Origin: Bacillota bacterium
GTDB lineage: Bacteria; Bacillota; Clostridia; Oscillospirales; Ruminococcaceae
DNA: 64,000 nt
Assembly: GCA_023460035.1 (NCBI GenBank)
Contig: JAEWRN010000034.1
Location: 124,001 to 188,000, forward strand
Reading direction: 5' to 3'
Under the pieces are notes generated by a model, which did no database searches, was not told the origin of the DNA, and was given only the letters and a program-made list of their open reading frames with translations. Position numbers and translations under genes: made by a program. Below, piece by piece: positions 43,419 to 51,293 of this stretch (its first letter is position 1; every line of letters starts with the position of its first letter).

Positions 43419-44633
43419 ATGAAAAAGGTGGCAAGCTTTGTGGTATCCGTGTTGCTGCTGGCAACAGTTTTTGCATTGCCGGCGCAGGCGGCGGTCACGC
43501 TGGATGACCCCAGCTATGACTGGACGCGTTTTAAAGGACAGGATATCACCCTGAACGTATATAACTGGGGGCTTTATATTTCCGACGGGTCCGACGGCGG
43601 GTTGGACATCAACAAGGAATTTGAAGACCTGACCGGCATTAAAGTGAATTACACGACGTACGATACCAATGAAAGCCTGTATGCCAAGCTGAAATCCGGC
43701 GGGGCAAATTATGATGTCATTGTGCCCAGTGATTACATGATTGGCAAAATGTCAAAAGAGGGCCTGCTTGCGAAGCTGGACTTTGCGAACATCCCCAACA
43801 GTGCCATGATTGGCGACCAGTACAAAGGGTTGGATTATGACCCCAATGACGAGTATTCTGTGCCGTATACCTGGGGTGTCGTGGGTATTGTGTATAACAA
43901 GACGATGGTAAATGGCACAATTGACAGTTGGAGCGCGCTGTGGGACGAGCAATACAAAGGGAATGTGCTGATGTTTAACAACAGCCGCGATGCCTTTGCC
44001 ATTGCCTTTAAAAAGCTGGGCATGAGCCTGAACCCCTCTTCTACCGAGGATATTCAAAAAGCGGCAGACGAGTTGAAAAAGCAAAAGGGTATTGTGCAGG
44101 CGTACGTGATGGACGAAATTTTTGATAAAATGGAGGGCGGGGAAGCAGCCCTTGCGCCGTATTACGCCGGCGACGCCATTACAATGATCAATGAAAACCC
44201 CGACCTTGCGTTTGCCATCCCCAAAGAGGGCACCAATTATTTTGTGGATGCCATGTGTGTGCCGGCCACCAGTACCCAAAAAGAAGCGGCGGAAATGTAC
44301 ATCAACTTTATGTGTGAAACGCAGATTGCGCTTGCAAACTGCGAGTTCATCGGGTATTCCACCCCGCAGGTAAAGGCAGAAGCCCTGCTGCCGGATGAGC
44401 TGAAAAACAGCCCCATCATGTACCCCTCTAAAGATGTGCTGGCTAATACTGAAATTTTCAATGTGCTGCCGGACGAGCTGAACCAGGCAATGGACGAAGC
44501 ATGGAGCGATGTAAAAAGCTACGATGAAAAGGGCAATGACCTTTTGATTCCCGGTGTTCTGGCGCTTGCCGTTGTTGGTGTTGCCGTGGTATTTTGGCGC
44601 AAAAGTGTCAGAAAAAAGCGCAACGATTATTGA
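43419..44633 (+). CDS. potD: PotD-like polyamine-binding protein with a C-terminal membrane anchor
   Basis: A 404-residue binding protein. LNVYNWGLYISD, YDVIVPSDYMIGKM, VPYTWGVVGIVYNK, and the final ELNQAMDEAWSDVK match PotD. The signal peptide (MKKVASFVVSVLLLATVFALPAQA) has a type I site and no lipobox Cys, unlike the other binding proteins here. Instead the C-terminus after DEKGNDLLIP is a hydrophobic helix (GVLALAVVGVAVVFW) and a basic tail, RKSVRKKRNDY, so the protein should be held by a helix with its tail inside. There is no LPxTG-type sorting motif. ATG 43419 follows GAGAGGAG; the open frame begins at 43359. Confidence 0.9.
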   Translation: MKKVASFVVSVLLLATVFALPAQAAVTLDDPSYDWTRFKGQDITLNVYNWGLYISDGSDGGLDINKEFEDLTGIKVNYTTYDTNESLYAKLKSGGANYDVIVPSDYMIGKMSKEGLLAKLDFANIPNSAMIGDQYKGLDYDPNDEYSVPYTWGVVGIVYNKTMVNGTIDSWSALWDEQYKGNVLMFNNSRDAFAIAFKKLGMSLNPSSTEDIQKAADELKKQKGIVQAYVMDEIFDKMEGGEAALAPYYAGDAITMINENPDLAFAIPKEGTNYFVDAMCVPATSTQKEAAEMYINFMCETQIALANCEFIGYSTPQVKAEALLPDELKNSPIMYPSKDVLANTEIFNVLPDELNQAMDEAWSDVKSYDEKGNDLLIPGVLALAVVGVAVVFWRKSVRKKRNDY

Positions 44634-44649
44634 GTGAAATAGTTACCCA

Positions 44650-44684
44650 ATGGGCCCGGCATTACAGCTGGGCCCATATTTTGT
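44650..44684 (+). terminator. Terminator of potABCD
   Basis: A perfect ATGGGCCC (44650-44657) / GGGCCCAT (44670-44677) stem with ATTTTGTG after it. The T run is short. Confidence 0.65.
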
Positions 44685-44723
44685 GTTTGTCCTGTGAAAA
44701 CGGGCTTCGGTGGTGGGCGGCGG

Positions 44724-44752
44724 TTTACTTTTAGTCGTTTATAGGATAAAAT
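44724..44752 (+). promoter_or_regulatory. Promoter of the tandem ABC ATPase operon
   Basis: TTTACT (44724-44729), 17 bases, TAAAAT (44747-44752), about 80 bases before ATG 44832. Confidence 0.6.
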
Positions 44753-44831
44753 AAGAAGGTCCATAAAATTTGAATGGCTGCCGCGGCAAACGGTGCGGCA
44801 AAGTATTGCTTTTAAAAAGTGAGGCGATTGT

Positions 44832-46379
44832 ATGCCGCAAGAATGTCTGCGGATAGAGCATATCTGTAAAGCATACGACGAGGGCGTTGTTGCAATTCAG
44901 GATGCCTGCCTGGTGCTTCAGCAGGGCGAAATTCATGGCCTGCTGGGTGAAAACGGGGCGGGGAAATCTACGTTTTCTAAAATTATCAGTGGGCAAATCA
45001 AGCCGGACGATGGCTTGTTTAGCTTGATGGGCAAAGAGATCAGCCCCCAAAGCCCGACCGAAGCAGCGCAGCTGGGCATTGTCCGCCTGCAAAAGCATTC
45101 GGGTTTGGTGCCATCCTTAACGGTGGAAGAAAATATTCTTTTGGGCCGTGAAAACGGGATGCTTCGGCCACTGCCGCGCAAAAAGATGCGCAGTGAAGTC
45201 GCGGCGCTTTTAAAAGAATTTGCGATGGACCCCGGCCCTGCAGACCTTGCAAAGCACCTGACCGCAGAAGATGCTTTGGAAACAGAGGTGCTGAAAGCTT
45301 ATTATGCCGGGGCGCATTTGATTATTCTCGATGAACCCGCTTCGTATTTCAGCGTGGCGCAAACGCAGGAGCTGTTTGCGTTGCTGCGCAAAGTGGCGGC
45401 AAAAGGTGTTGCCATTTTATATGTTTCAAACCAGGTAGACGAGGTGTTGGAGCTTTGCGACAACATTACCGTGCTGGTTGACGGGGTTACAACAAAAACG
45501 GTGCCGGCATGGGCTGCTGCCGCACAGCAGATGAAGCACGACATGGAGCGTGAGGGCAAGGCGTTTCAGGTGCGCTGCCCCCCCGCACAGCCGGGCGATA
45601 CGGTGCTGAAGGTGCGCGGGTTATCCACCTTTAGAGATGAAACGCACCCGGTTTTGAACAATGTCAGCTTTTGTATTCACGCCGGCGAAATCCTTGCGCT
45701 GGTGGGCAAGCCGGGCAGCGGCATAAAGGAGGTCTGCGAAGTGGTGGCGGGCCTTGCGCCTGCGGTGGCGGGCCAGGTGCTGCTGTATGACGATGACATT
45801 TTGGGCGAAAGTGTGCGCGGGGTACGCGATTTTGGGGTCTCGTTTTTAATCTCGTCTCCACAGCGCACCGGCGTTGCGCCATCGCTGAGTATTCAGGAAA
45901 ACTTGCTGCCCTACCAGTATACCAACCCGCAGTACCGCAACTATGGGTTTCTTGACAAAGAAAAACTGCAAGAGGAAGCGGACCGGCTGATCAAGGAATA
46001 TGACATCCGCTGCATCAGCGGGCAGGAGAATGCCAGCACATTGTCGACTTCCTCCGCACAAAAGCTGCTTGCCGCGCGCGAGCTTTCAAACGAGCCGGTG
46101 TTGCTGGTTGCGTATCAGCCCACCGCCTACACCGGGGACGATGCCGCCGCGTTTTTAAAGAAAAAGCTGATTGAGCTGCGTGACGAGGGTACGGCAATTT
46201 TGCTGGTGCCAACCGATTGGCGTGAATTTTCTACCCTTGCGGACAGCGTCGTTGTGCTGCATCAGGGCTCTGTTGCAGCGTACCTTACCGGTGTGCAGGG
46301 CAACGAAGATTTAAACCCCTATATCAATGGGCAAGCGCGCATGAGCAATGAAGAACTGGAGGCGGTTTGCTTTGAATAA
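44832..46379 (+). CDS. Tandem-domain ABC transporter ATPase with degenerate motifs (nucleoside/simple-sugar type)
   Basis: A 515-residue protein with two nucleotide-binding domains of the RbsA/YufO type. Domain 1 keeps Walker A GENGAGKST, the Q loop and Walker B LIILDEP, but the signature reads HLTAEDALE where LSVGEQQ is expected and the H loop reads VSNQVDEV in place of a His. In domain 2 the Walker A is GKPGSGIKE, the signature LSTSSAQK and the Walker B LLVAYQPT, all altered. This is visible in the sequence; whether the protein still hydrolyses ATP is open. It starts a three-gene operon with two permeases and no binding protein. Confidence 0.85.
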   Translation: MPQECLRIEHICKAYDEGVVAIQDACLVLQQGEIHGLLGENGAGKSTFSKIISGQIKPDDGLFSLMGKEISPQSPTEAAQLGIVRLQKHSGLVPSLTVEENILLGRENGMLRPLPRKKMRSEVAALLKEFAMDPGPADLAKHLTAEDALETEVLKAYYAGAHLIILDEPASYFSVAQTQELFALLRKVAAKGVAILYVSNQVDEVLELCDNITVLVDGVTTKTVPAWAAAAQQMKHDMEREGKAFQVRCPPAQPGDTVLKVRGLSTFRDETHPVLNNVSFCIHAGEILALVGKPGSGIKEVCEVVAGLAPAVAGQVLLYDDDILGESVRGVRDFGVSFLISSPQRTGVAPSLSIQENLLPYQYTNPQYRNYGFLDKEKLQEEADRLIKEYDIRCISGQENASTLSTSSAQKLLAARELSNEPVLLVAYQPTAYTGDDAAAFLKKKLIELRDEGTAILLVPTDWREFSTLADSVVVLHQGSVAAYLTGVQGNEDLNPYINGQARMSNEELEAVCFE

Positions 46380-47586
46380 AATCAAAAGAAAAGTGCCCCC
46401 CGGGGTGCAAAGCCGCCTTGCGGCCGGCTTTTTGGCATTGCTGTTCTGCTTTTTGTGCGTAGTTTTGTTTGAGCCACAAAAAAGCGCTGCCCTGTACAGC
46501 TTTTTTGTCGAGCCATTTTCGTCCGCCGCTGAAATTGGCGGGCTGATTTCAATGGCAACCCCGGCGGTCTTTATTGCGCTGGGCGTATCGTTAATGTTTC
46601 AGTGCCGCAAGTACAGCTTTGCATCCATTGGTGCGTTTATGCTTTCTTCGGCACTTGTTACCATGTTTTTGTTGCGCGGCAACGAAAAGCCCAACTGGTA
46701 CCTTACCCCGGTTGCTTTGATAATCGGCATTTTGGCGGGTGCTCTTGTGGGCCTGTTGCCCGCATTGTTGTCCTTTAAAAGTAAAATTCATGTGGCGCTT
46801 TCTTCTCTGTTGCTGAATTACTTAATCTTACAGCTGACCAGCTACCTGCTCATCAGCCGCATGCAGGACTTTTCGCAGGCCGATGTCACCTCATTTGAAA
46901 TACCGCAGCGCATGTGGCTTGCAGAGTTTTGGCCGGCGCTGGGCCTGCGGTGGGGCACCTTGCTTGCCATTGTTGCGACAGTAGTGCTGTATTTGCTGTT
47001 GTATCGCGGCAAAACAGGCTACGGCATTCGCATGGTGGGTGCCAGTGAAACGACGGCAAACTACGTAGGGCTTTCTGCCGGTGCAATTGCACTGGTTTCG
47101 CAGTTGATGGGCGGTGCGCTGGCTGGGCTTGGCGGTGCCGTTGAAATGATGGGGGTTCAGCCGCGTTACCAATGGAACGAGACGTTCCCGTTTATTACCC
47201 TTGTGGGGCTGCTGGCGGCCATTCTGGTGGATTACAACCCCATTTGGGTGCCGGTTTCGGCCTTGTTTTTGAGCTATTTATGGAAAGGCGCGCAGCTGTT
47301 GTATGCCGACACCGACTTCCCGGTTTATTTAGGCCTTGCGGCTGCGGCGGTGATGGTGCTCATTTTGTTTGCACTGCGGCAGATCGTTGTTGCGGACGAG
47401 TTAAAACGGTTTGGCCGTTGGGTACTGCGGCTCACCCGGGCGGCCGGGCGCGGTATACGCCGGCTTTGGCGCAAGTTGCGCGCCAGCCTGCAAGAGGTTA
47501 AAACGGGCGCAAAAGAAGGGGCTGCTGCACAGCCCGCGCATGCTGCAAAAGAAAAAAAGCAGCAACATGACGGGGAGGTGCAATAA
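46372..47586 (+). CDS. ABC transporter permease, nucleoside/simple-sugar type, first subunit
   Basis: A 404-residue BPD_transp_2-family permease with eight to ten helices. ATPAVFIALGVSLMFQCRKYSF, HVALSSLLLNYL, GYGIRMVGASETTANYVGLS and GLLAAILVDYNPIWV are typical. The C-terminal 60 residues are a long basic, amphipathic tail (from KRFGRWVLRLTRAAGRG to KKQQHDGEVQ). The start is TTG 46372, after GGAGG within the ATPase gene and overlapping it by 8 bases; the in-frame 46348 start lies ahead of that site. Confidence 0.87.
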   Translation: MNKIKRKVPPGVQSRLAAGFLALLFCFLCVVLFEPQKSAALYSFFVEPFSSAAEIGGLISMATPAVFIALGVSLMFQCRKYSFASIGAFMLSSALVTMFLLRGNEKPNWYLTPVALIIGILAGALVGLLPALLSFKSKIHVALSSLLLNYLILQLTSYLLISRMQDFSQADVTSFEIPQRMWLAEFWPALGLRWGTLLAIVATVVLYLLLYRGKTGYGIRMVGASETTANYVGLSAGAIALVSQLMGGALAGLGGAVEMMGVQPRYQWNETFPFITLVGLLAAILVDYNPIWVPVSALFLSYLWKGAQLLYADTDFPVYLGLAAAAVMVLILFALRQIVVADELKRFGRWVLRLTRAAGRGIRRLWRKLRASLQEVKTGAKEGAAAQPAHAAKEKKQQHDGEVQ

Positions 47587-48665
47587 TGCAGATGGATATG
47601 GTGCAGTCTGTTTTTGGTGCGGTATTCAGTAACCAGTACCTCTCATCGGTTATTTTTATTGGTATTTACATGACGCTGCTTGCACTTGGCGTTTTGGTTG
47701 GGCGCAGGGCCGGTATTTTCTTTCTGGCAATAGAGGGTGTCATGTCGGTCAGCGCAACAGCCGGTTATTACTTTGACGGCTTTTTGCGTGCAAAACTACT
47801 GGCCGGGGCGGCCGAGGGCAGTGTGGCGTATGAGGCTGTCCTTGGCAAAGCGAACACCTTGGGGTGGCTTGGCGGTGTTGTTGCCGGGCTATTGGCAGGT
47901 ATGTTGTTTACCTTGCTGTTTTGCGCGCTGCTGCTTTACAGCAAGGCAAACGAGCTTATTTTGGGCTTTGTGATGAACACGCTTGCGTTTGCTGTTTCGG
48001 GCTTTGTATTCAATTTGGCCGACCGCGCAGACAGCACCGGCTTTGTGCTGCCCGCGCCATTGCCTTCCATTTCAGTGCCGGCAATACAGCAGATACCGGT
48101 GCTTGGCGGCCTGTTTGGCACAATAAGCTGGGGCTTATTCTTTGCCATTGCCGCGCCGTTTGCGGTGTTTTATCTGTTGAATAAAACAGATTTTGGCCTT
48201 CGCATGCGCGCAGCGCAGGAAAACCACGCAGCGCTGATTGATGCGGGCATCCCCGTTGAAAAGCTGCAATTGCAAGGTATGATGCTCGCCGGGGTTTTAG
48301 CAAGCCTTGGTGGCATTGTAATTGCCCTTGCGGGGGACGTAAAGGGCTTTACCATTATGCCGCGCGGCGAGGGTTACCTTGCCTTGGTGGCGGTTTGGGC
48401 CTCTGCCGGGCGCATGGGCAAAAGCATGCTTGCTGTTTTGCTGCTTGCTTTGGTGGGGGCGTTGTCCCCGGTGCTGTCCGGCGTGTTGCACCAGACCCCG
48501 CTGTTGCAGGCACTGCTTTACCTGGCCGGTTTGGGCGGGCTGCTGCTGCACTCCTACAACGAGCGCAACCGGCATCGCGCAAGGCTTCGTTTCCAGCGTC
48601 TGCTGCTGTCGGGCGAAGAAGCAGCCGAAAAAAGGCGCCTTCGTTGGCACAAAAAGAAAAAGTAA
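47586..48665 (+). CDS. ABC transporter permease, nucleoside/simple-sugar type, second subunit
   Basis: A 359-residue BPD_transp_2-family permease. FFLAIEGVMSVSATAGY, the coupling region GLRMRAAQENHAALIDAGI and LAGVLASLGGIVIAL are typical of the YufQ-like subunit. It overlaps the first permease by one base and has a short basic C-terminal tail. GGGGAGG precedes ATG. A terminator follows; no BMP-type or other binding protein is adjacent on either side. Confidence 0.87.
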   Translation: MQMDMVQSVFGAVFSNQYLSSVIFIGIYMTLLALGVLVGRRAGIFFLAIEGVMSVSATAGYYFDGFLRAKLLAGAAEGSVAYEAVLGKANTLGWLGGVVAGLLAGMLFTLLFCALLLYSKANELILGFVMNTLAFAVSGFVFNLADRADSTGFVLPAPLPSISVPAIQQIPVLGGLFGTISWGLFFAIAAPFAVFYLLNKTDFGLRMRAAQENHAALIDAGIPVEKLQLQGMMLAGVLASLGGIVIALAGDVKGFTIMPRGEGYLALVAVWASAGRMGKSMLAVLLLALVGALSPVLSGVLHQTPLLQALLYLAGLGGLLLHSYNERNRHRARLRFQRLLLSGEEAAEKRRLRWHKKKK

Positions 48666-48674
48666 AAGCAGTAC

Positions 48675-48712
48675 AAAAGGGCCGCAGCGGTTGCTGCGAC
48701 CCTTTTTTGTGG
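48675..48712 (+). terminator. Terminator of the tandem ABC operon
   Basis: AAAGGG-CGCAGC pairs with GCTGCG-CCCTTT, then T run. Confidence 0.8.
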
Positions 48713-48852
48713 TTTTTTAGCCGGTACTGATTTGTAAGGTGCTTTCTGTTTGTGCCTGCTTTTATCAGGCAGTTACCGTAAAATTAATAATGGGGCAGCC
48801 AATTTCAACCGGTAAAAACAGGTAGAAAAATAATGGCTTTCATTTGCGGCAC

Positions 48853-48888
48853 AAAAAAATGATGCCACTATACGGCAGGCATCATTTG
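48853..48888 (-). terminator. Terminator of the YesL-like gene
   Basis: On the minus strand ATGATGCC (885-878 end) pairs with GGCATCAT (866-859 end), and seven T follow. Confidence 0.8.
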
Positions 48889-48933
48889 CAGTTGTTGACA
48901 ACATGGTTCTGCCATCAGGCAGGCAGCGTAAAA

Positions 48934-49713
48934 CTAGTTTTCGGGTGCGGCGTCTTCCACTTCACTGTTTGGCACCACAAATTTTAAAATACCGCGCCAC
49001 GCAAAGTGCGAGGCAAACAGCCACAGCACAGAAAAATACAGGATTAAAACAGCGGCGAACGAGTAGGGGATCAACAGCACAATGGGCAGGCTGGTCAGCA
49101 ATATTGTAGTAAGTATGGCAAGGTCATCTTTTAAGTCTAAAAAGAAAAGATAAAAAGAATTCTTAATTGCGGCTTTTGCGGGCAGCTGAACACCGGCCAG
49201 CATCATATAACCGTAAAACGAAGAAATCAGCGTCACAAAAAAACCAATGGCAGCCAGAATACCCAGCACCATAAACGGCATAGACTCCGAGGCAGTTGTC
49301 AAATAAAACACCGCGGCAAAAGCAGTCAGGGTCATCAGGCCGTGGTATACCAGCCCCGCCAGCAGGCCCTGTTTGAAATTGCTTTTAAAGGTATGCCAAA
49401 AAACGCGAACCGGCTCGTACCCGCGGGCGCACTGCCAGTCAACAAACGCTTTTGAAAATGCGATGGTTGCGGGCCCGGCAATAAAAAAGGACAAAAAGAA
49501 AACAAGTAACGTAAACGGCAACGAGCCCGCCGACAGTAAAAAGAAACCCAAAATTAAAAAGATGCTTAAGCAGGCGGAATAACAAAAATTGAGCAAAAAC
49601 AGTTCTCCCCAGTTTTCTTTTACAATCTGGGCAAGCAGTTTTGCGCCGGTGGGGCGCCGGTCTTTGCCGGGGGCCATACTTTCCGGTACGGGGCCTTTTT
49701 GACTAAAAAACAT
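48934..49713 (-). CDS. YesL/DUF624-like membrane protein
   Basis: A 259-residue membrane protein with about six hydrophobic segments. The positions of NWGELFLLNFCYSACLS, GPATIAFSKAFVDWQ, and WHTFKSNFKQGLLAGL with the final segment near LWLFASHFAWRG resemble the YesL/DUF624 family, often seen near sugar transport genes but of unknown function. AAAAAAGGAGCG precedes ATG 49713. It lies 29 bases downstream of the cyclo-ligase gene, so both are probably one transcript. Confidence 0.7.
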   Translation of the reverse strand: MFFSQKGPVPESMAPGKDRRPTGAKLLAQIVKENWGELFLLNFCYSACLSIFLILGFFLLSAGSLPFTLLVFFLSFFIAGPATIAFSKAFVDWQCARGYEPVRVFWHTFKSNFKQGLLAGLVYHGLMTLTAFAAVFYLTTASESMPFMVLGILAAIGFFVTLISSFYGYMMLAGVQLPAKAAIKNSFYLFFLDLKDDLAILTTILLTSLPIVLLIPYSFAAVLILYFSVLWLFASHFAWRGILKFVVPNSEVEDAAPEN

Positions 49714-49742
49714 GCGGTACGCTCCTTTTTTAGTTGTAAATT

Positions 49743-50336
49743 TTATTGGTTTACGGGTGCTAAGGGTGTTTGTAGCAAGCGCTTTTCAGTAACAATATAA
49801 GTGGCCTTCAGGTCATGCTGCCCGGCCGGGATGTCTGGCAGCAAAAAAACTTCCGGGCAAATCACAGCCCAGCCAAAGGCGGCACCTGCAAGGTAGCGGT
49901 CATAATAGCCACCGCCATGGCCCAGCCGGCGGCCAGTTGCATCACAGGCAAGGCAGGGCACAAGTGCAAAATCAATATGGCTTTTTGCAATGACAGGGCA
50001 ATCGGGTAAAGGCTCTAAAATACCAAATGCACCGGTACCGGTAAGGTCTGCCGGCGTGGTAATTTGCCGTGCCTGCATTTTGCCAGGCCCGGTGCAAAGT
50101 GGCACGGCAACCCGTTTCCCATCGGCAAGGGCCTGCCGTATCAGGGGCAAGGTGTCCGGCTCGTGTGCAGTACCGACAAAGCAAAACAATGTATGCGCCG
50201 CCCGGTATTGTGCCAGTGCAGTAACATGGGCCGTTATCTGTGCCGACAGCAGCGCGCGGTTTTCTTTTGTATAAACAGCCTTAAACTGGCTTTTTATCTG
50301 TGTGCGCAAGGCTGCTTTTTGTTCTGCAATACCCAT
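49743..50336 (-). CDS. fthC: 5-formyltetrahydrofolate cyclo-ligase
   Basis: A 197-residue enzyme that converts 5-formyl-THF with ATP to 5,10-methenyl-THF. LFCFVGTAHEPDT, KRVAVPLC, IDFALVPCLACDATGRRLGHGGGYYDRYL (ATP-binding motif GRRLGHGGGYYD) are diagnostic. It is expressed from a promoter facing left near 50351-50378. Confidence 0.93.
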   Translation of the reverse strand: MGIAEQKAALRTQIKSQFKAVYTKENRALLSAQITAHVTALAQYRAAHTLFCFVGTAHEPDTLPLIRQALADGKRVAVPLCTGPGKMQARQITTPADLTGTGAFGILEPLPDCPVIAKSHIDFALVPCLACDATGRRLGHGGGYYDRYLAGAAFGWAVICPEVFLLPDIPAGQHDLKATYIVTEKRLLQTPLAPVNQ

Positions 50337-50350
50337 TACCGGTTCCTACC

Positions 50351-50380
50351 ATTTTAAAATTCTTCGGTTTATGGTAAAAT
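50351..50380. promoter_or_regulatory. Overlapping divergent promoters of fthC and the Cof-type HAD gene
   Basis: Rightward: extended -10 TGGTAAAAT (50372-50380). Leftward on the minus strand: TTTACC (50378-50373), 16 bases, TAAAAT (50356-50351). The leftward -35 overlaps the rightward -10, so only one can be occupied at a time. Confidence 0.5.
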
Positions 50381-50458
50381 AAACCCTGTCATTTATCTTA
50401 TCACACATCACAAAAAAGTGAAAGAGTGAAACCGGCAAATGACAAAGGAGCCCAGAAT

Positions 50459-51232
50459 ATGATTCGATTGATTGCAAGTGATATTGATGGAACGCTGTTG
50501 CCCCACGGGCAGCGGGAAATCAGTGAAGAAATGTTTACGCTGATCCGGCGGTTGCATGATGCCGGAGTAAGGTTTGTGCCGGCAAGTGGCCGGCAATACC
50601 CCAGTATGCGACGGCTGTTTGCGCCCGTGGCAGATTTGCTGACCTACGTGTGTGAAAACGGCTCGCTCGTGATGGAAGGCAGCGAACCGCTTTTTCAGTC
50701 GGTAATCGACCGGCAAACTGGCCTTGCACTGATTGCAGATATTGAGGCGCAGCCCGGGCTTGAGGTTTTGCTGAACTGCCGGCAATCTTGCTATATTTCG
50801 CCGCGTGACGGCAATTATGTGCACCATATTCGGGATGTTCTGTGCAACCAAACCCATACTGTAAACGAATTTACACAGGTAGAAGAGCCGTTTTTAAAAA
50901 TATCGGCATGGTGTACCGGCGGGGTTACCCCCGCGCTGGTCGATTATTTTAAGGGCCGCTGGGGCGAGACAATGAATGTCGCCGTGGCAGGCGAAAAATG
51001 GATTGACATCACCCTTTCAGACAAAGGTGCCGCGCTGGCGCAGATTGCCCAAAAACATGGCATACAGCCGGCAGAAGTAATGGCGTTCGGCGACAATTTT
51101 AACGACATTACCATGCTGCAATATGCACAGCATTCTTATGCTATGGCAACAGCCGACCCTGTGGTGCTGGCCGCAGCGGCCCACCGCTGCGGCAGGGTGG
51201 AGGACGTAATTACCCTGTTGCTGAAACAATAA
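50459..51232 (+). CDS. Cof-type HAD-IIB family phosphatase
   Basis: A 257-residue HAD phosphatase. Motif I DIDGTLLP, motif II ASGRQYPSM, the type IIB cap domain in the middle and motif IV MAFGDNFNDITML are all present. Cof-type enzymes act on sugar phosphates or cofactor phosphates. ATG 50459 after AAAGGAGCCC is preferred over the GTG at 50426. Single-gene unit. Confidence 0.88.
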   Translation: MIRLIASDIDGTLLPHGQREISEEMFTLIRRLHDAGVRFVPASGRQYPSMRRLFAPVADLLTYVCENGSLVMEGSEPLFQSVIDRQTGLALIADIEAQPGLEVLLNCRQSCYISPRDGNYVHHIRDVLCNQTHTVNEFTQVEEPFLKISAWCTGGVTPALVDYFKGRWGETMNVAVAGEKWIDITLSDKGAALAQIAQKHGIQPAEVMAFGDNFNDITMLQYAQHSYAMATADPVVLAAAAHRCGRVEDVITLLLKQ

Positions 51233-51240
51233 AAAAATAG

Positions 51241-51292
51241 CCCCGGCAGTGCAGCTTTTATTTGCTGCAAAACTGCCGGGGTCTGCTTTTTA
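51241..51292. terminator. Bidirectional terminator between the HAD gene and glmS
   Basis: CCCCGGCAGT (51241-51250) pairs with ACTGCCGGGG (51272-51281) and GCAGC/GCTGC pairs inside; T runs follow on both strands. Confidence 0.85.
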
Positions 51293-51293
51293 T

